Below are positions 63,268 through 64,000 of a DNA stretch of 64,000 nucleotides, in pieces (the first letter of the stretch is position 1; each line of letters begins with the position of its first letter). The stretch lies in NCBI RefSeq assembly GCF_002993285.1, contig NZ_CP027433.1, positions 1,550,001 to 1,614,000 of the forward strand, given 5' to 3'. This DNA is from Gordonia iterans (lineage in GTDB: Bacteria > Actinomycetota > Actinomycetes > Mycobacteriales > Mycobacteriaceae). The notes under the pieces were generated by a model. The model was not told where the DNA came from. It saw nothing but the letters and a program-made list of their open reading frames with translations, and searched no databases. The position numbers and the translations under genes were made by a program.

Positions 63268-64000
63268 TCAGATCGTGCGCCGTACCTTCCAGACGCCGAT
63301 CCACAGGCCGACCGCGCACGTGACCACGGCGGCGATCAGGCCGTTCAGCACCGCCTGGTCCCACACGGCGCCGGAGAACAGCGCGCGCTCGGCGTCGACG
63401 ATGTAGGTCAGCGGGTTCGCCTTGGAGACGATCTGCATCCAGCGTGGCCCGGTGTCCAGCGGCAGCATCATGCCGCCGAGCAGCAGCAGCGGGAAGATGA
63501 CCGACTGCTGTACACCCCAGAACACCCACTCGCGATTCTTCGCGAGCAGGCCGAGCGCGTACGACAGCGAGCCGAGCCCGATCCCGAAGACCCCCAGGAT
63601 CACCAGCCCGATCAGCACCTGCAGCGGATGGAACTTCAGCCCGAACGGGATCGCGACCAGGGTGATGAGGAAGGCCTGCACCACGAGCGGTGCGAACTCC
63701 TTCAGCGCCCGACCCACCAGGATCGAGGCCCGGCTGATCGGCGCGGCGAGGATGCGCTCATAGGCACCGGTCATCAACTCGTACAACAGGTTCCCGCCGA
63801 CCATGCCGGTGCCGAAGATGGCGATCATCACGAGCACGCCGGGCAGGAACCACTGCAGCACGGACTCGCCGCCGATGTCGGCGCCGCCGAGCATGCCCTC
63901 CAGCAGCGGCCCGAACAGGGCGAGGAACACCAGCGGCTGCAGCAGCGAGAAGATCAGGGTGAAGGGGTCCCGCAGCACGAGCATCATCTCGCGGAGGAAC
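63268..64000 (-). CDS. ABC-2 type permease, DrrB-like (5' end outside window)
   Basis: At least 244 residues. The frame continues (FLRE) beyond the last base, so the N-terminus is cut by the window edge. Six hydrophobic segments are visible (TLIFSLLQPLVFLALFGPLL; GVLVMIAIFGTGMVGGNLLY; FLITLVAIPFGL; LVILGVFGIGLGSLSYALGL), and YERILAAPISRASILVGRAL is the loop typical of ABC-2 permeases of the daunorubicin-resistance type. The ATPase partner gene should lie just beyond 64000. Substrate unknown. Confidence 0.85.
   Translation of the reverse strand, partial: FLREMMLVLRDPFTLIFSLLQPLVFLALFGPLLEGMLGGADIGGESVLQWFLPGVLVMIAIFGTGMVGGNLLYELMTGAYERILAAPISRASILVGRALKEFAPLVVQAFLITLVAIPFGLKFHPLQVLIGLVILGVFGIGLGSLSYALGLLAKNREWVFWGVQQSVIFPLLLLGGMMLPLDTGPRWMQIVSKANPLTYIVDAERALFSGAVWDQAVLNGLIAAVVTCAVGLWIGVWKVRRTI

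Overview
This window is GC-rich chromosomal DNA from an actinobacterium of the order Mycobacteriales, most like Gordonia or a close relative. That placement is inferred from gene content and order, not from a database search. The evidence is a full LpqY-SugABC trehalose importer, WbbL/RmlD linker-sugar genes, a Kgd-type 2-oxoglutarate decarboxylase, FadE25, SigE with a zinc-binding anti-sigma factor, DUF222/HNH proteins and many GTG starts. Much of the order matches two M. tuberculosis loci that are far apart there (around Rv3264c-Rv3274c and Rv1220c-Rv1278) but lie side by side here.

Layout. 1-2049: the 3' part of a DUF222/HNH nuclease gene, with a short genomic repeat inserted in frame inside its HNH motif, then a 163-bp palindromic MITE. 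2050-4454 (minus): an MHS-type metabolite transporter and a LysR regulator. 4634-10218 (plus): a compact valine/isobutyrate catabolic run (hydrolase, enoyl-CoA hydratase, MmsA, acyl-CoA dehydrogenase, MmsB). 10316-13693: a GAF-LuxR regulator, an acyl-CoA synthetase and a TetR regulator. 13717-14183: a frameshifted membrane-protein gene. 14360-15523: fadE25. 15621-19120 (minus): a module with an AMP-binding fragment, a small membrane protein, a double zinc-ribbon membrane protein and an SPFH-GYF protein. 19198-24115: cell-wall genes (LCP ligase, rmlD, wbbL, manB).

24130-28146: O-methyltransferase, then sigE, its anti-sigma factor, htrA and tatB. 28384-32676 (minus): mrp, a secreted lytic transglycosylase, a DUF1003 protein and a soluble MgtE-like protein. 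32739-38694: a small membrane stress protein, lpqY-sugABC and a SUFU-domain protein. 39038-42789: CorA, MarC, an LpqZ-like lipoprotein and an MFS pseudogene. 42822-45929: a short-chain dehydrogenase, a Baeyer-Villiger-type monooxygenase and a divergent TetR gene with promoters that look leaderless. 46026-49832: kgd. 49999-54758: a single-chain asymmetric ABC exporter and an EcsC-like protein. 54965-58449: a DHA2 drug exporter and a large secreted protein of unknown function. 58643-62601: an SbcD/SbcC-like pair. The window ends with tRNA-Arg(CCG), a ChaB-like protein and a partial ABC-2 permease.

The most unusual theme is a family of short dispersed repeats with related cores (CCCTTCGAC...GCTCAGG and GAGCGGAGTCGA). 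They occupy intergenic sites and also sit, always in frame, inside three coding regions: the HNH nuclease, the ABC exporter and SbcD. In two of these the inserted unit is also tandemly duplicated with a period divisible by three.
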